DNA of 53,432 nt from Chrysomallon squamiferum (lineage: Eukaryota; Mollusca; Gastropoda; Neomphalida; Peltospiridae). A program made the position numbers and the translations under genes. This document shows, one piece after another, positions 1 through 11,985 of the stretch. The DNA lies in assembly GCA_012295275.1 (NCBI GenBank), contig CM022677.1:13052457-13105888 (forward strand), read 5' to 3'. The number at the start of each line of letters is the position of its first letter. The stretch's first letter is position 1. The notes under the pieces are model-generated. The model searched no databases, had not been told where the DNA came from, and saw nothing but the letters and a program-made list of their open reading frames with translations.

Positions 1-83
1 GTGGTAGCAGAAATTAAGTAAATAAATACTGTACAGTAACGTGATAGCAGAAATTAAGTAAATAAATACTCTACAGTAACGTT
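1..83. repeat. 41-bp direct repeat, two copies
   Basis: The motif made of gtagcagaaattaagtaaat followed by aaatact, one variable base and acagtaacgt occurs twice in tandem with about two differences. It may continue to the left of the window. No coding content is seen. Confidence 0.85.
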
Positions 84-423
84 ATTTAATACAGTCTGGC
101 CGTGCAGGTTTAAAGTTGCTGATTTGGTAGATAGTTAACACCAGCTTCCTCTGAGGAATTTTAACTCACTGAGCTCAGTTGTTAAGGATATATTGAATAA
201 GTTTTAGTAGTTCACTGTTTTGAGTTTGGAATAATAAACCAGCTTAGCATTCACATCAATAACAGCAACAACAATCAAACATTTTATTTCAAAATGGTCG
301 AATTACATAATATGGTCTCTATTGATTTATCTATCTACACAGCTGTGTGTTATCAATCCATCCATCCTTCCATCCAGCATATCTGTATCAATGTATTCAT
401 TTATCCATATACCTGTGTGTGAA

Positions 424-461
<38 letters not shown>

Positions 462-1010
462 TGTCTCTCTATTGGTTTGCCCATTCAACAGACTTGTATC
501 CCACCTATTCACCTATCTACCCACCTGTCTAGCTACCCACCTGACTATGTACCTCTCTTTCTTTTTTTAATTATCTATCTGTCAGTCTGTCTTGTTATCT
601 TCCTATAGATCCGTCCCTCAAACTCTTTTTCACCATCTGTTGATCAAACCATCTTTGTATCTTTCTCTTTTACCCTGTCTCTGCACATTTATCCCTGAAT
701 CCACACTGTGATACATGACCATCCATCCATTTATTCCCCATTATTCTATCTATCTATCCTTCCATTTCTTACTTCAAAAGAGTAAGATAACATGGTTTCT
801 TTAACTTATACCTAGGTATATATATATACACACACAGACATATTCATACATACACACAAAAACACACATACAGACATACATATACATATATAGAAACATA
901 CACAAACATATAGATACATACGTACACACACACACACAAACACAGTCAGAGAGAAACACACACACACAGCCACACACACACACACACATACACACACACA
1001 AACACATAAA
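84..1010. repeat. Low-complexity stretch: CATC/TCTA-type, (TA)n and (CA)n
   Basis: No gene is visible. Positions 330-770 are degenerate tetranucleotide sequence (ccatccat, tctatcta). A (TA)n run of about 32 bp sits at 426-457, and CA-rich sequence fills about 820-1003. The short ORFs rich in Ile-Tyr or Cys-Val are translations of these repeats and are not credible genes. Confidence 0.85.
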
Positions 1011-1889
1011 AATGGAAAAATTAACATAGTTAATTTGATAATGTTTGGCAAACTTTGCTCAGATTTGACAGTGAAGTGTAACAAGCCTGTCTGACAGCTG
1101 ACTGGTTTTCTCTGACCCAGTCTGGAAGATGATCTACTTCCTGTAATGCTAACTCTACATAACTGTGAATGGCTTCCTGTGATCCTCCTCACAACAACCA
1201 CTGGGCCAGTCTAAGACAATACAGCTGCAATTCAAAGAAACACACAGCTAATAAATTATAATATATGCATGTATATAAATAATAATAATGTAATCAATAA
1301 ATTTATAACATTTTACCGTATTTTTATACACTGATAATGATGTGAATAAATAAAACAAATTTGAAGCATTGAGAACAAAAAACTAATGTTAATGATAAAA
1401 GTGTAAAAATAATTTAAATAATTTGTTTCATGCTTTACCCAAAATAATTCATAAGTAATATGTAAAATAAATTTTAAATATCTTTTATTGATTTCATTCA
1501 TATTTTTTTTCAGGAAAAACAAAATAAAGTAAGTGTTATGGGTAATATATTACTAGTTTGTTTTAGATGAGAAAATCTCCTCTAAAACTGTTAATGTGAG
1601 TCTGGCTTTTTAGTTAACATCTGTCATTAGAAACAGAAATAGAAGGTGATTAAAATCATTGAAGTTTAATGAAAAAATGTCCACAGTTTGCAACAGATGT
1701 ATGTCTCTTTGTCTCAGATTATGTTTTGTAAAAATATATTTACTAAAATACATTAAAAAAAAATGTTTTTCTTGTTACATATTATTTAAATGACACAAAA
1801 TATTTTTCATCAAAGTAAATAAATTTATAAAATAAGTAAATAAATTAAAAACAAGTGGATAATTATGTTAGTAACTAACCAATAAGATT
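1011..1889. other. AT-rich unique sequence, nothing recognised
   Basis: No coding, RNA or mobile-element signal could be recognised on either strand. The composition is very AT-rich, with short A and T runs. Confidence 0.5.
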
Positions 1890-2395
1890 ATATATAAAAA
1901 ATTAATAAGTAAACAAACCAGTAATATTATAATAAAACAAATAAAATTGAATTAACAAGTAAATAAACCAGGAATAATATATAATGCAAATAACAAATCA
2001 AATTACATGTTTATTACTTATTAATTAACATAATAAACAAGTAATTTTATATAAAACAGATAACATGAAATTAATAAGTAAACAAACAAGTAATATTATA
2101 TAAAACAAATAAAATGAAATTAAATAAATAAATAAACAAGTAATATTATATAAAAAAATAACATGAAATTAATAAATAAATAAACAAGTAATAGTATATA
2201 AAACAAACAGCATGAAATTAATAAATAAATAAATAAACAAGTAATATTATATAAAACAAATAACATGAAATTAATAAGTAAATAAACAAGTAATATTATA
2301 TAAAACACCTAACATGAAATTAATAAGTAAATAAACAAGTAAATTATATAAAACAAATAACAAGTAATTTATAGTAAATAAACAAGTAATTTTAC
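1890..2395. repeat. ~47-bp AT-rich tandem repeat
   Basis: About nine to ten diverged copies of a unit built from acaagtaatattatataaaa followed by caaataacatgaaattaata and agtaaataa. The reverse-strand ORF over it (2120-2308, Leu/Ile/Phe-rich) is a by-product of the repeat. Confidence 0.85.
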
Positions 2396-2565
2396 CTGAC
2401 TCAGACTGTTTTTTTTCGTCAACCAGTCTGATGAGGAAGTCATCCAGTTGTTGTTTGCTCAGAGTTGTCTACCTTTGTCTTAGATTATCAGTTTACTTCA
2501 CACACTTTCATCAGAGTTCTCTTCTCATCACAAGTCTTCCTATACTTTGACGTACAGTCCTGAAA

Positions 2566-2567
2566 AC

Positions 2568-2618
<51 letters not shown>

Positions 2619-2757
2619 GTAACAATAATAATAATAATAATAAATATAAAATAATGACAAAACCAATAATAACATCACAAAATAATTACTATCATAATAG
2701 TAATAAATACAACAGCAACAAGAACTATAAGAATAACAATAAACAATAACAAGAATA

Positions 2758-2798
<41 letters not shown>

Positions 2799-2800
2799 AT
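2566..2800. repeat. Compound trinucleotide microsatellite (AAT)n ... (ACT)n
   Basis: (AAT)n runs from about 2566 to 2640. A degenerate AT/CA-rich middle follows, then an (ACT)n tract of about 42 bp at 2757-2798 passing into (AAT)n. A poly-T tract follows at about 2911-2931. Confidence 0.9.
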
Positions 2801-3004
2801 AATAATAATAACAACAGACACACACGTAATGCAGATAAAAAAAAAGAAAAGAAGAAAAAAAGATGATTTATTTCCGGATTTGTCATAGTTGTAAATGTTT
2901 TATTTTTATTTTTTTTTTTTTTTTTTTTTTTCAGGTCATGTTTTCAGATTATAATCAAACATTGGTAAATTCCTGAACAATACTAAGCAATTTAGTGTGA
3001 GTTC

Positions 3005-3425
3005 TAAGCTTTGTGATTGGCTAATAATAAGATAAAAACAAAACAAAACAATACAAAAAGATCATCGATTTATAATTAGTAAGTATATGTTAATAAGGTT
3101 GTTCTGTTTCTTTATTTTATTTTATTTGTTTTGAACTTTATTTATTTATTTTTATATTATTATTATTAATTTTTTTTTTTTTACTGTTTTATTTACGGAT
3201 AAATTTACGGATGATTGTCGGTCTATACGGACTTACTGTTTTATTTGATGTTCGATGAATCTTATACAGAATTGATGTAATCACATTATCATCCAGCAAA
3301 AAGTTACTTAAAGCTTTCCATTTTATGCAGGAGCCAGGCATTATTATTTATTATTATTTCGATTTTTTTAGTTTTATTTAATTATAATTTACATGTCAAA
3401 GCCAAGTGATGGCAGCCATCTTATT
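3005..3425 (+). repeat. Dispersed promoter-like repeat, left copy (inverted partner at 43.95-44.34 kb)
   Basis: This block matches the reverse complement of 43955-44335 in collinear order. Both begin with a CCAAT-box-like GTGATTGGCTAATA. Both then have ggttgtt followed by a tctttattttatt-type stretch and ttgttttgaa. Next come a gatgattgtcgg motif, a TACAGAATTG(A/G)TGTAATC(A/G) block, a CATTATCATCCAGCA-like block, and finally a GATGGCAGCCATCTTATT palindrome. The palindrome contains the YY1-type core AAGATGGC on the opposite strand. CCAAT plus YY1 motifs suggest a promoter or 5' UTR carried by a multicopy sequence, but no ORF is attached here. Confidence 0.7.
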
Positions 3426-3757
3426 TCGGACCAATACTTATTTATTTATAAATTTATTGATTATTGATTTTTTGGTTTATTTATTTATATTTTTTCAAAA
3501 GACACTCAGTTAATAATAAAATTAACCGGTGTTTTTTTTTTTGTTTTTTTTTTAAAATAAACTAATAAAAGTGTTAAAAGAAAATATACTAATTTTGTTT
3601 GAACGTTTTCTGTCAGTTCATTTATGATTTATTATTTAAAAGATGTATGTTAAATTGCTGACTTGCTCCACACATTATTAAACATATTTAAATGATTTTT
3701 TTAACCATATTAAAGATTGTAATGGGTGGGGTCAAATACACCAAAACACACCAACAA

Positions 3758-4021
3758 ATTTAAACCCGACCGTCTCAGATTTTTATGAAACTTGGTATAC
3801 TTGTTGACTTGTTGAATCCCACAGCACCAAATCTGAAATTTTAGGCCAATCGGACCAGTGGTGTGGGAGAGATGCCCCCCCCCGGCCGAATTTGGAGATT
3901 TGTGGCAAAAGTGGGCATGATGACCAACCTTTGAACCCTTATATCTCAGTAACTACTGGGCTAATCTTCATAAAATTGGTATTGTTGAAAAGGCAATATG
4001 AAGAGGATTCCAAATATGCCA
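3758..4021 (+). mobile_element. Single-end relic of the long-TIR transposon found at 39.45-42.29 kb
   Basis: From the block aaacccgaccgtctcagatt to the block gaggattccaaatatgcca, this stretch follows the left inverted repeat of the 39454-42291 element in order. Differences include a short insertion near 3816 and a C-rich slippage tract near 3875. The outermost bases (gggtcattccgtgtc) are not conserved here and no second end is seen nearby, so it is a truncated, older copy. The ORF at 3892-4194 runs through repeat sequence and is not a gene. Confidence 0.8.
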
Positions 4022-4520
4022 GGAAGCAGAAACTATGTTTGGTGAGAGTTTTTAATTTACATTGCAAGGCCATAATTGTATTAAATCTTTTATTATACAA
4101 ATTTATGAAATGTATTTTACTGGAAGAATTGAGATTTGTAATATTCTGTTTTAGTGTACAGACCTTTGTACATGTATTTGTATTACTTAAATAGAGGTTT
4201 TCAGGCTTTAATAGATTCTTATATACTGGTCAGTATTTCATATACCAATAAAGAAAGTTAATATTAAAAGGATCTTTAAATGAATGCATCTGAGTTAAAT
4301 TTCATCAGACAGTTTACATTGCAGGGTTATTATTTTTATTAATGTTAATTCAGCATCTCACTATGGTAATGGGAGGTAAGTGTCACATAATACCAAGTAC
4401 CAACACAACAAAATGTTGATTTCACAAAACTGAGTCGCAATTCACCAGTAATCCAGAACTAAATAAATGAAACTCTTCTCAGTAAGTATTCACTTAATTC
4501 ATTTTGTTAAACATATAGTG
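4022..4520. other. AT-rich unique sequence
   Basis: No recognisable gene or repeat between the transposon end and the SINE-like tRNA relic. Confidence 0.4.
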
Positions 4521-4526
4521 ATTGAT

Positions 4527-4606
4527 AGCCTGGCTCAGTCGTTAGAGTGCATGGTCAATGTCTTTTGGGTTCAAGGATTAGTCCTGCATAGAGGACTAAC
4601 AAGGTC
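4527..4606 (+). mobile_element. tRNA-derived SINE-like relic
   Basis: TGGCTCAGTCGTTAGAGTGC matches a tRNA D-arm and RNA polymerase III A box, with GCTC and GAGT able to pair. About 25 bases later GGGTTCAAGGATTAGTCC resembles a B box (GGTTCRANNCC) with a damaged 3' half. The acceptor stem and anticodon arm do not fold cleanly, so a functional tRNA is unlikely. An old SINE head or tRNA pseudogene fits better. No clear 3' tail or target duplication was found. Confidence 0.45.
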
Positions 4607-6264
4607 TTTTAACAATCTAGCTGTTGATCCATGCCTGATGTATCTAAGATTGTATGTGTTTGTTTTTTTATGTGCAAAGATGTACATCAGAAAAATATTT
4701 TTAGTTGCTTGTTTAAAAGGGTGTCACTTCATGTTTTAGAAACAGGGTTTCTTTTTCATTATCTGTATAGTTAGTTACCTTTTAAAATACTAGTAAAATC
4801 TCTGCTGTGTATGTTCTTAAACAAAATATTTCTTCTTTATTTTAGATTCAGTGTATTTTAGCAATGTCATTAGTGATCAGCTTGAAGTAAGTGTTTATTA
4901 AATCAGTAAATGTAATGCTGTACTCTGTCAGACCAGCTGAGTTAATATTTAGTTAAGATGCTGTAAAGCTTCTGTTTACAGTGTAAATATACTGTCCTAG
5001 TTATCAATATTTTTATTTAATTCTTGAAACACATCTTTCCTTTCCTAATACATAATCTTTTGTTGCTACTTAAGTTTCATCCTGAAGAACATCTCATCAG
5101 ACTGATGAACATGTGGATCCAAAAGGTGTTGATACTTTTGTTGAAAATAACTTTTACAAGAAGATCATCAAAACATGGATTCTGGATCATAACTGTGTGA
5201 AAGGGAAATAACTTAATGAATACAAAAACACACCAAAACATACACATATGCACATTTATTGTTATATTATAGAATAATGTATCTCAGATATTTTGAATTA
5301 TTACAGTATTACCTTTTACTATTATTTGAATAATGTGTTTATCATTGTTTATGTTAAAACAAAAATTCTGTTAATTTCTGATTCTTGTTATTAATTTTCA
5401 GTGGAAATCACAGTTATGATGCCCAGTTCCATTGGAGAATGTGGATCATGATATTCAGTTAGTTTGAGAAGACCACTTTGAGTGTTTACAGGACACTGAT
5501 ATTGGTGAGTCATTTCTAAAATTTTATGTTCATAAAAAAAATAATAATAATAATACTAAAGAAATTTCAAATATCACTTTTTAGTAATACTGATTTTTTT
5601 TTTTTATTTAAAACTTTAAATGATACACATATCTAATGTCATATACATTATATTTATTGATTTTTTATTTTACTAGTCTAGGTAATAGGGAATCACAGAA
5701 AACTAAGATGTCAAGTTTCCAGGAACAGTATATATATATTAGAATTAGAATTATTTTTGTCATTCTTATTACCATGTTTGTTTCTTTTACCACTGTTAGT
5801 TTTTGTTCCATAATTGTGACCTGCCACCATGAAATGAGTTGGATGTCACCTTGCCTAATTGTGTGTAACCACCAGAATCAGCTCATTGGGAATAGGTTGA
5901 GATTTTAAGTTAAACTGATAGTTTATCCATTTATGTACATTTTGTGTTAAAACACATTTTGTTCTATATGCTTAAAAAATGCACTTAAAATGAGATAATT
6001 CTTTGTTTTTTGTTAATTAAAACTGCGTGAAAAATTCAATATTCAGCAAATGTTTTCACCCCGGTATCATTGGAAAGCTTGTTTTCACAGCTTTCTAAAT
6101 ATGCAGAGTTTGATTGGCTGAGTTTAAAATAGAAGATCAATGAATAAGAACAAAATAAGAATCAAACAGTAAACAAAGGATTACTAGGATGGAAATCCCC
6201 TTCACTCACTGGTAAAGAATATCATATGGTGTAATACTTCAATGCAAGTGAGGTAATTTCCAAG
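4607..6264. other. Intron-like or intergenic AT-rich sequence, possible weak upstream exons
   Basis: Two stretches look more coding-like than their surroundings: about 5080-5210 and about 5400-5505. The second ends at a consensus donor, ATTG|GTGAGTC. They could be 5' exons or UTR of the decayed gene downstream, but no domain is recognised. A CCAAT-like gattggctgag lies at 6111. The ATG at 6265 sits in a CAAGATGG context, so promoter or 5' UTR material may be present. Confidence 0.3.
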
Positions 6265-6630
6265 ATGGTGTTTAACTGTATGCATGCTGAAATTTTAACT
6301 AAGGCTTTAAATTTTGCATGTAGAGCAAATATTTTGGACAATACTGATTCAGAAGATGTACAGTCTTTTATCCAGGATTATTTTAATGATTCTTCTGTTA
6401 TTGAAGTGATAAATGACACTGGTGATATTACAGAAAACAACAAAGATTCAGCTGATGATACAGATTCTGAATTAAATTTTGCTTGCTCTGGATCGATCAC
6501 TTCTGAAGGTGAAAGTAGTGACAGACCTCTGATTGATACAGAATTCATTTCAACACTTGAACCAGACATTAACCAGTCATGTGATGTGATTGCTGATAAA
6601 GAAAATGTAAAAGTTGTACAATTTGACTGA
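6265..6630 (+). CDS. Acidic 121-residue ORF, possible first coding exon of the decayed DUF7869-type gene
   Basis: An open frame starting with MVFNCMHAEILTKALNFACR. It has one helical-looking segment (residues ~7-42, including SEDVQSFIQDYF) and then a Ser/Asp/Glu-rich disordered tail with no basic clusters. Its composition is protein-like, unlike the repeat-derived ORFs around it. It lies 610 bases upstream of an exon of a DUF7869-type protein on the same strand. A short acidic N-terminal region is plausible for that family, but the link is inference. The ORF closes with TGA rather than at a donor, so either it stands alone or the gene is broken here. Confidence 0.45.
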   Translation: MVFNCMHAEILTKALNFACRANILDNTDSEDVQSFIQDYFNDSSVIEVINDTGDITENNKDSADDTDSELNFACSGSITSEGESSDRPLIDTEFISTLEPDINQSCDVIADKENVKVVQFD

Positions 6631-7242
6631 GATGAAGTGTTGGAAGGGAGAATGAATATGGCAGAATTCAGTCAAGATAAGAATGCATAGTTTGTAATAT
6701 TTATAGATAAAGGGACTATCCTCAGTTTGTAGTCATTTTAATGTTTTCAAAAATTATTAACATAACAGTTCATTTGGATTTTTTTTTAACTTATGAGTTA
6801 AATAATAATATTAATATCAATATTAAATAGTAGCCGAGCATAGATATTTAACATTGAATACATTTTTGGTTAGCCTGCCTAATGTTTTGTATTAATTTGA
6901 GCAATAAAATAATTTTGTATATAATATCCACCTTTTCTTAAACCTTCAAAATTTATGAACTTTGAAATTTAGCAATTATAAATTATAAATTATAATGTTT
7001 ACATATTAAAGTAAAATATTCTTTAAAAAGAAGAGGATATTCATTGGGAGGAGTGGTTGGATGAAACTTAACCATTAGATTATATCACAATACTTTGCTT
7101 GCATAATTCTGTGTTACTGTGAAAATATAATATATTAAGTTATTGAATAATATGAAAATGTTTTTTAAACAACAGCTAATAATACTAATAACTGACTAAA
7201 TTTTAATATAATTTTAAAAATATTTTATTTTGTGTTTTGCAG

Positions 7243-9551
7243 CTGAAAAAGACATGATTCTACTTGGAGTACTGTCAAGTGCTATGAATAATGGAGAGAT
7301 GACATGTTTAAAACCCTGCCGACAAACAGAACATAAACTCCAGATGTGTTGCTACATCATAGATTCTAAAACTGTAGAGAAACCTTCCAATTCATTGATG
7401 GGTAAGTGTGTGTTTTAATCCACTGATCATGAGTAATTGTGTTCTGCTGGAATTTATACTAAATTGCTAAATATTACTGTTTAGAATACATGATTAATTA
7501 AGAACTGAATGGTAAAATGGAAGTATTCTTTTAAGTTGTTATTTTACTCTTTTTTTCAGTATATATATATATATTGTATTTTTTTTATTGAGTAGGGGGT
7601 TCTAAATTTATTTCCCTACATTGTATTTTTAGATTAGATATACCGAAGGTATTTGATTAGTATACCAATGATTATATAGAAGTGTTACTTTAATCTCTTT
7701 ATTATAGAATTAGTCAGAATAAACTAACAGCATTGCTGAAGCACTACGTCAGCATGAAGTAACTCCAAGACAGAAAAAATGTGGTGGGAGAAAATTTAAT
7801 TCAGTGTACTTAGTTCTGATGATACAGAGAGGTTGTCCAGTTTCTGCAGCATTTTGTGGAGGACCATGCACTCGTCTTACCTGGCCGAGTACAGGATTCA
7901 AGAGAAGTGATGTCAACATACTCCACACAACTGAAACGAAGGCTTCACTTTGAGTCATTACAGACAACTTGCTATTGCACGAGGTAAGTTGATTGTGTCT
8001 TCACACAAAATATTCTTCAAGAGCATGTGCACAACCAAATAAATTTTAACTATTGATAAAGCTACTTTTTTTTCTTTCTAACTGTTCATTAATATTTGTT
8101 CCTCTCCTTGGACCTTAGAACATTCTTTTTATTATGCAAAATATGACCATACTGCCATTATGTCATGTTTTAATGAATTTGTTTTATTTTTAACACTACA
8201 TAGTTATTTGAATGAATAGATTGGTATATTTGTGGGGTATTTATATATATACATGAACAGATGGATAAGAATACATATATAATTTAATATGATATTGATT
8301 AAATACCCCAACCTTTACTTCACTTTGATATGGAAAATTAAAACAAACATTAAATTATACTTTTAAATTATTTAGAAATTGTTACTTGATAAAAATTAGT
8401 AATTAAATTATTTTGCTTGAAAAATGTATAACAATTTGCAGTGATTGTTTTAATACTTTATTTATTTTTATGTCTCTAAATTTGTTTTTAGGTCATATCG
8501 GGAAATCCTCCTTTATTAGTCTGTGGAAGCTGCAAGTTCACTTCATAGTTGTTGGATAACCTAGGACAGATCTGTGCTGGCAGAGCAAACAAAACAACGA
8601 GATGATTCACTAAACTGCCAGTCTTCCAGAAGATGAGAAAATGTGAGTGCTTGGTGAACAACTAGGTCATCTGTGTATTGTGGAATCTGAAACGAAGTTT
8701 TATAATAACATGGTGCCAGAGTCCAAAGTTACTGCTGCTGAAGCTAATATTACCAATGTTGGCCCTCACCAACCTAACTCTTACCCTGGTACAATTCATT
8801 ATTCTTTCAACTTTGCCCAAACAAGTCCACATACCAAGTAGTCTGCTCCAGCCTGGACCAGTTTATTTACCTAGAAAATGTGGGATTTTTGGAATTTGAG
8901 GTGAGGCCCTTCCTCAGCAGATTAATTATTTGATTGATGAAGCTATGAGTAGTAGCAAGGGGTCTAATGTGGTAATTTCTTTACTACCATTTTCTACTGA
9001 AGTTTGGACTGGTAGAAATGAAAGTGAACTTATATTGTGATAATTGTAGTGGACAAAATAAGAATCAATTTAGGTAGTGGAATGCGGAATGGAGGTATAT
9101 GATTGGACTCCATACAGAAATAATTTTATGCCTTCTGACCATACCAAGTTCACACCAGACTGGCGTTTTGGTTTATTAAAGCAGAAGTTCAAACATTCAG
9201 AGTGGATTATTTGCCAATTTGTGTCGAGTTGTTGAATCCAGCACAACAAAGGGAATCAACCAAATTGTATGTTCTGAAACCAGAGATGTGCATGTGACAA
9301 TATATGACTGCAGGTGTTCTTTGATGGGTGGATTCATCTTCTTAAAGGAACGAAGTCAATTCAGAATTTCCGTTTTTGCAGTAATGAACCAGGCATTTTT
9401 TTATAAGCAAAAGGTTGATGAGATTGAGATTGTTTTTAGAGCAGAGACAGTGAAAGCACAACTAACAGGACTTCCAGAACCTATACCACCGTCCTGGGAT
9501 TCCAGCTGGCTGACAGGAATACCTTCACCACAGCATTCAACCTTTTGTTAG
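7243..9551 (+). pseudogene. Decayed multi-exon DUF7869-type (transposon-associated) protein
   Basis: Three exon blocks with good splice borders are seen. Block 7243-7401 (acceptor TTTTGCAG, donor GATGG|GTAAGTG) contains KDMILLGVLSSAMNNGEM. Block 7707-7983 (acceptor TTATTATAG, donor GTAAGTTG) contains LTALLKHY, then TPRQKKCGGRKFNSVY, and in another frame VVQFLQHFVEDHALVLPGRV. Block 8492-9551 contains PRTDLCW, QNNEMI, FYNNMVPESKV, YPGTIHYSFNFAQ, QPGPVYLPRKCGIFGI, INYLIDEA, CDNCSGQNKNQF, HTKFTPDWRFGLLKQKF, NFRFCSNEPG and LPEPIPP. The order and motifs match a large repetitive metazoan family that I know as DUF7869-domain proteins. The Asp-Asn-Cys-Ser-Gly-Gln-Asn core is intact. Several frameshifts and in-frame stops (for example after GIFGI) mean it cannot make the full protein. 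The family's biochemical role is not established to my knowledge; multicopy dispersal points to mobile-element origin. Confidence 0.75.
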
Positions 9552-11275
9552 ACAAGAAGTGCAGCTACATTAACACTAACTTGAAACTGTTGGTAAAAAT
9601 ATTTATTTCAAATTACACCTTTGGGTGTTTTCATGTCACAGTTGTAATAGTTTATCACATGTGACAATTCTACATACTGTATATAAATAACATTCCATTG
9701 TTACTAATTGATTTATGTCTCTCTCGATAATTCAAGCTTTCATTGAGGGAATATAATAATTATTAAGGTGTTTACAACATAAATATATACAGAACTTTCC
9801 AGGCATTTTATGCATGCTTTCAAGTATTTTCAGAGAATATTTCTATCAAATTATGAACAAATTATTTTCTGTAAAAACCTACTTACTAATGACTAGATTT
9901 CTTTTTCATTTTTTTCTTCTTATTATTAATGTTTACATCATAACAGACTACAATTGGATTAATTGTTATTATTATTTCTTGGGGTGAAAATTAATATTAT
10001 GAGAATGTAACACTATCAAAGTGTGCCAGTCTATTTCAGTGTATTGTATGAAAGCATGTACAGTAATTAAATATTAGAAAACATTCTCTTTTTAAATTGG
10101 TTACCCATTGTCATGATCCACACTTACATACATGTTATCCTTAAAAGAAAATAGTTTGTTTTGTTGTTCTAATATAAAGGAAGTAGCATATCTTTGTTAT
10201 TCAAGGTTTTATCAGAGAAATTTAATTATAACAATTTTAAAAAAGAAACTGAAATGCAAGGAATGTGTTTAATTGGTATCAGTGGGTGCAGCATGGTGTG
10301 ATCTGTTCAAAGCTTGGTGTGGCTCCATTCTTTAACTGGCTAGGACATTTTCTATAATTAGTAACAGTGATCCAGTTGGTCCTTTTTAGTTGTTTGTCCT
10401 TTTTATTTATTTTAAATAAAATATTCTGCAAAAAGTAAAACAGATATATTCTTTAGTGAACTAAGTTTGATAAGCAGGCCGAATTTCATGAACATACAAT
10501 AATGGTTGCTAAGGAAAATGTTACAAAGAACTTTGTGGTCCTTTCAGCTTCCAGAAAAGAAAACTTAGTGAAGTATGTTTATTTCATTGTGTAAAAGGTG
10601 AATATTTAGTAAATGGAGTTAATTTTTTTTATAAATAATAATGGATAGCTAGAAAATATCAACATTTTTTTTCTTCAAAAAAAAAAAAAAAAAAAAAAGA
10701 AGCCATGAAAAGGAATATAAAAGGATATAGTATATGTACTATAATGTTTTCATTGATCAGTAACATATTTTGTTTTGTCTTTCCACCTTTAAATTTTACT
10801 TTAATGTATTTTATTTGTTTTTAACTGGCATAAAATAATTTATAATTAGTGTTAGTTGTGCTTATCCAGTATATAGAGTAATTAGTTGTAATGCAATCAT
10901 TCTTTCCTAAACTTGCTCTTTCTAGACAAGATGCAGAAGTGAAATAGCTCTGACATAGATGTTGGGTGGACCGGATGTACCACCCTGCAACATTCTGCTT
11001 CTCTGGTAAGACTGTTAAATTAATGATTTGTTTTTTCTTAAAGTTTGTAACTTTCATGTTAATAAAGTGAAGAATGCAAACTACCATAAGTTTTGTCTTC
11101 ATAACATATAATAAAAAGCGAATAATAAAAAGATGAGGAGAGTTGAGTGCTATACATCTTCAGAATGATCAGTCCACTGATGATTAAAATAAGAGTATAC
11201 ACTGTTTTTATCGTTGTGTGCATGGTTATTCTGATAATGTGATAGTGCATAGAGGTGTTCATTTTTTAGTCATCT
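9552..11275. other. AT-rich sequence, no gene recognised
   Basis: Flanking or 3' material of the decayed gene, with an A tract at about 10677-10700. The reverse-strand ORFs at 10821-11102 and 11059-11262 have no recognisable domain, and I do not call them genes. Confidence 0.4.
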
Positions 11276-11985
11276 AATTTTTATATTATTTAAATCAGGG
11301 GAAAGTCCATGATTTGCTGGGGTAGTCAATGTAATTAAATTTAAAACTTTGTAATTAGGGGTAATTCGAATTTTTTATTTAAAAAAAAGAAAAAAGAATA
11401 ACATTTTTTTTTTCTTTATATTATTTAAATCGGTGGAAAATGAAGGGTTTGCTGGGGTAATCAATGTAAACATATTTAAAATGATGTAATTAGGGGTAGT
11501 TAGAATTTTTATATACTTTTTAAAAAAATTCACACAAAATTTAAAAAAAAAGAAAACCAGAATTATCTTTTATTTTATCTTCTTTTTCTTTACATTATTT
11601 AAATCAGGGGAAATCAAGGGTTTGTTGGGGGATATAATTGTGAAAATATATTTAAAATTATGTAACTAGGAGTAATTAGAATTATATAATGTATGTATTC
11701 TTTTACCCTTTTTTTGTATTACTTAGATGAGGGGAAATCAAGAATTTGTTGGGGGTAATTAATGTAAATGTAATTGAAGATTATGTAATTAGGAGTAATT
11801 GGAATTTTTATAAATAAAAAAAAAAAAAAAAAAAAAAAATTCACCACAAAATTATAAATACCAAAATCCAAACGAAAAAAAATCTTTTATCTTTCCTTTT
11901 TTATATTATTTAAATCGGGGGAAAATAAATTGTTTCTTGGGGGTAATCATTGTGTGAATATATTTAAAATTTTGTAATTAGCATA
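11276..11985. repeat. Degenerate ~130-180-bp tandem repeat, five copies
   Basis: Five units begin near 11281, 11415, 11590, 11712 and 11905. Each carries the order tatattatttaaatcagggg, gaaaatcaa, ggtttgctgggg, taatcaatgtaa, then aaattatgtaattaggggta and attaga. Poly-A or poly-T-rich spacers of varying length separate them. The alternating GGGG-containing and AT-rich blocks are conserved better than the spacers. Confidence 0.85.

Noticed and set aside
3892-4194. 100-codon ORF
   Set aside because: It starts inside the transposon TIR relic and has no conserved protein features.
4527-4606. Functional tRNA gene
   Set aside because: A and B boxes are visible but acceptor stem and anticodon arm do not pair properly.
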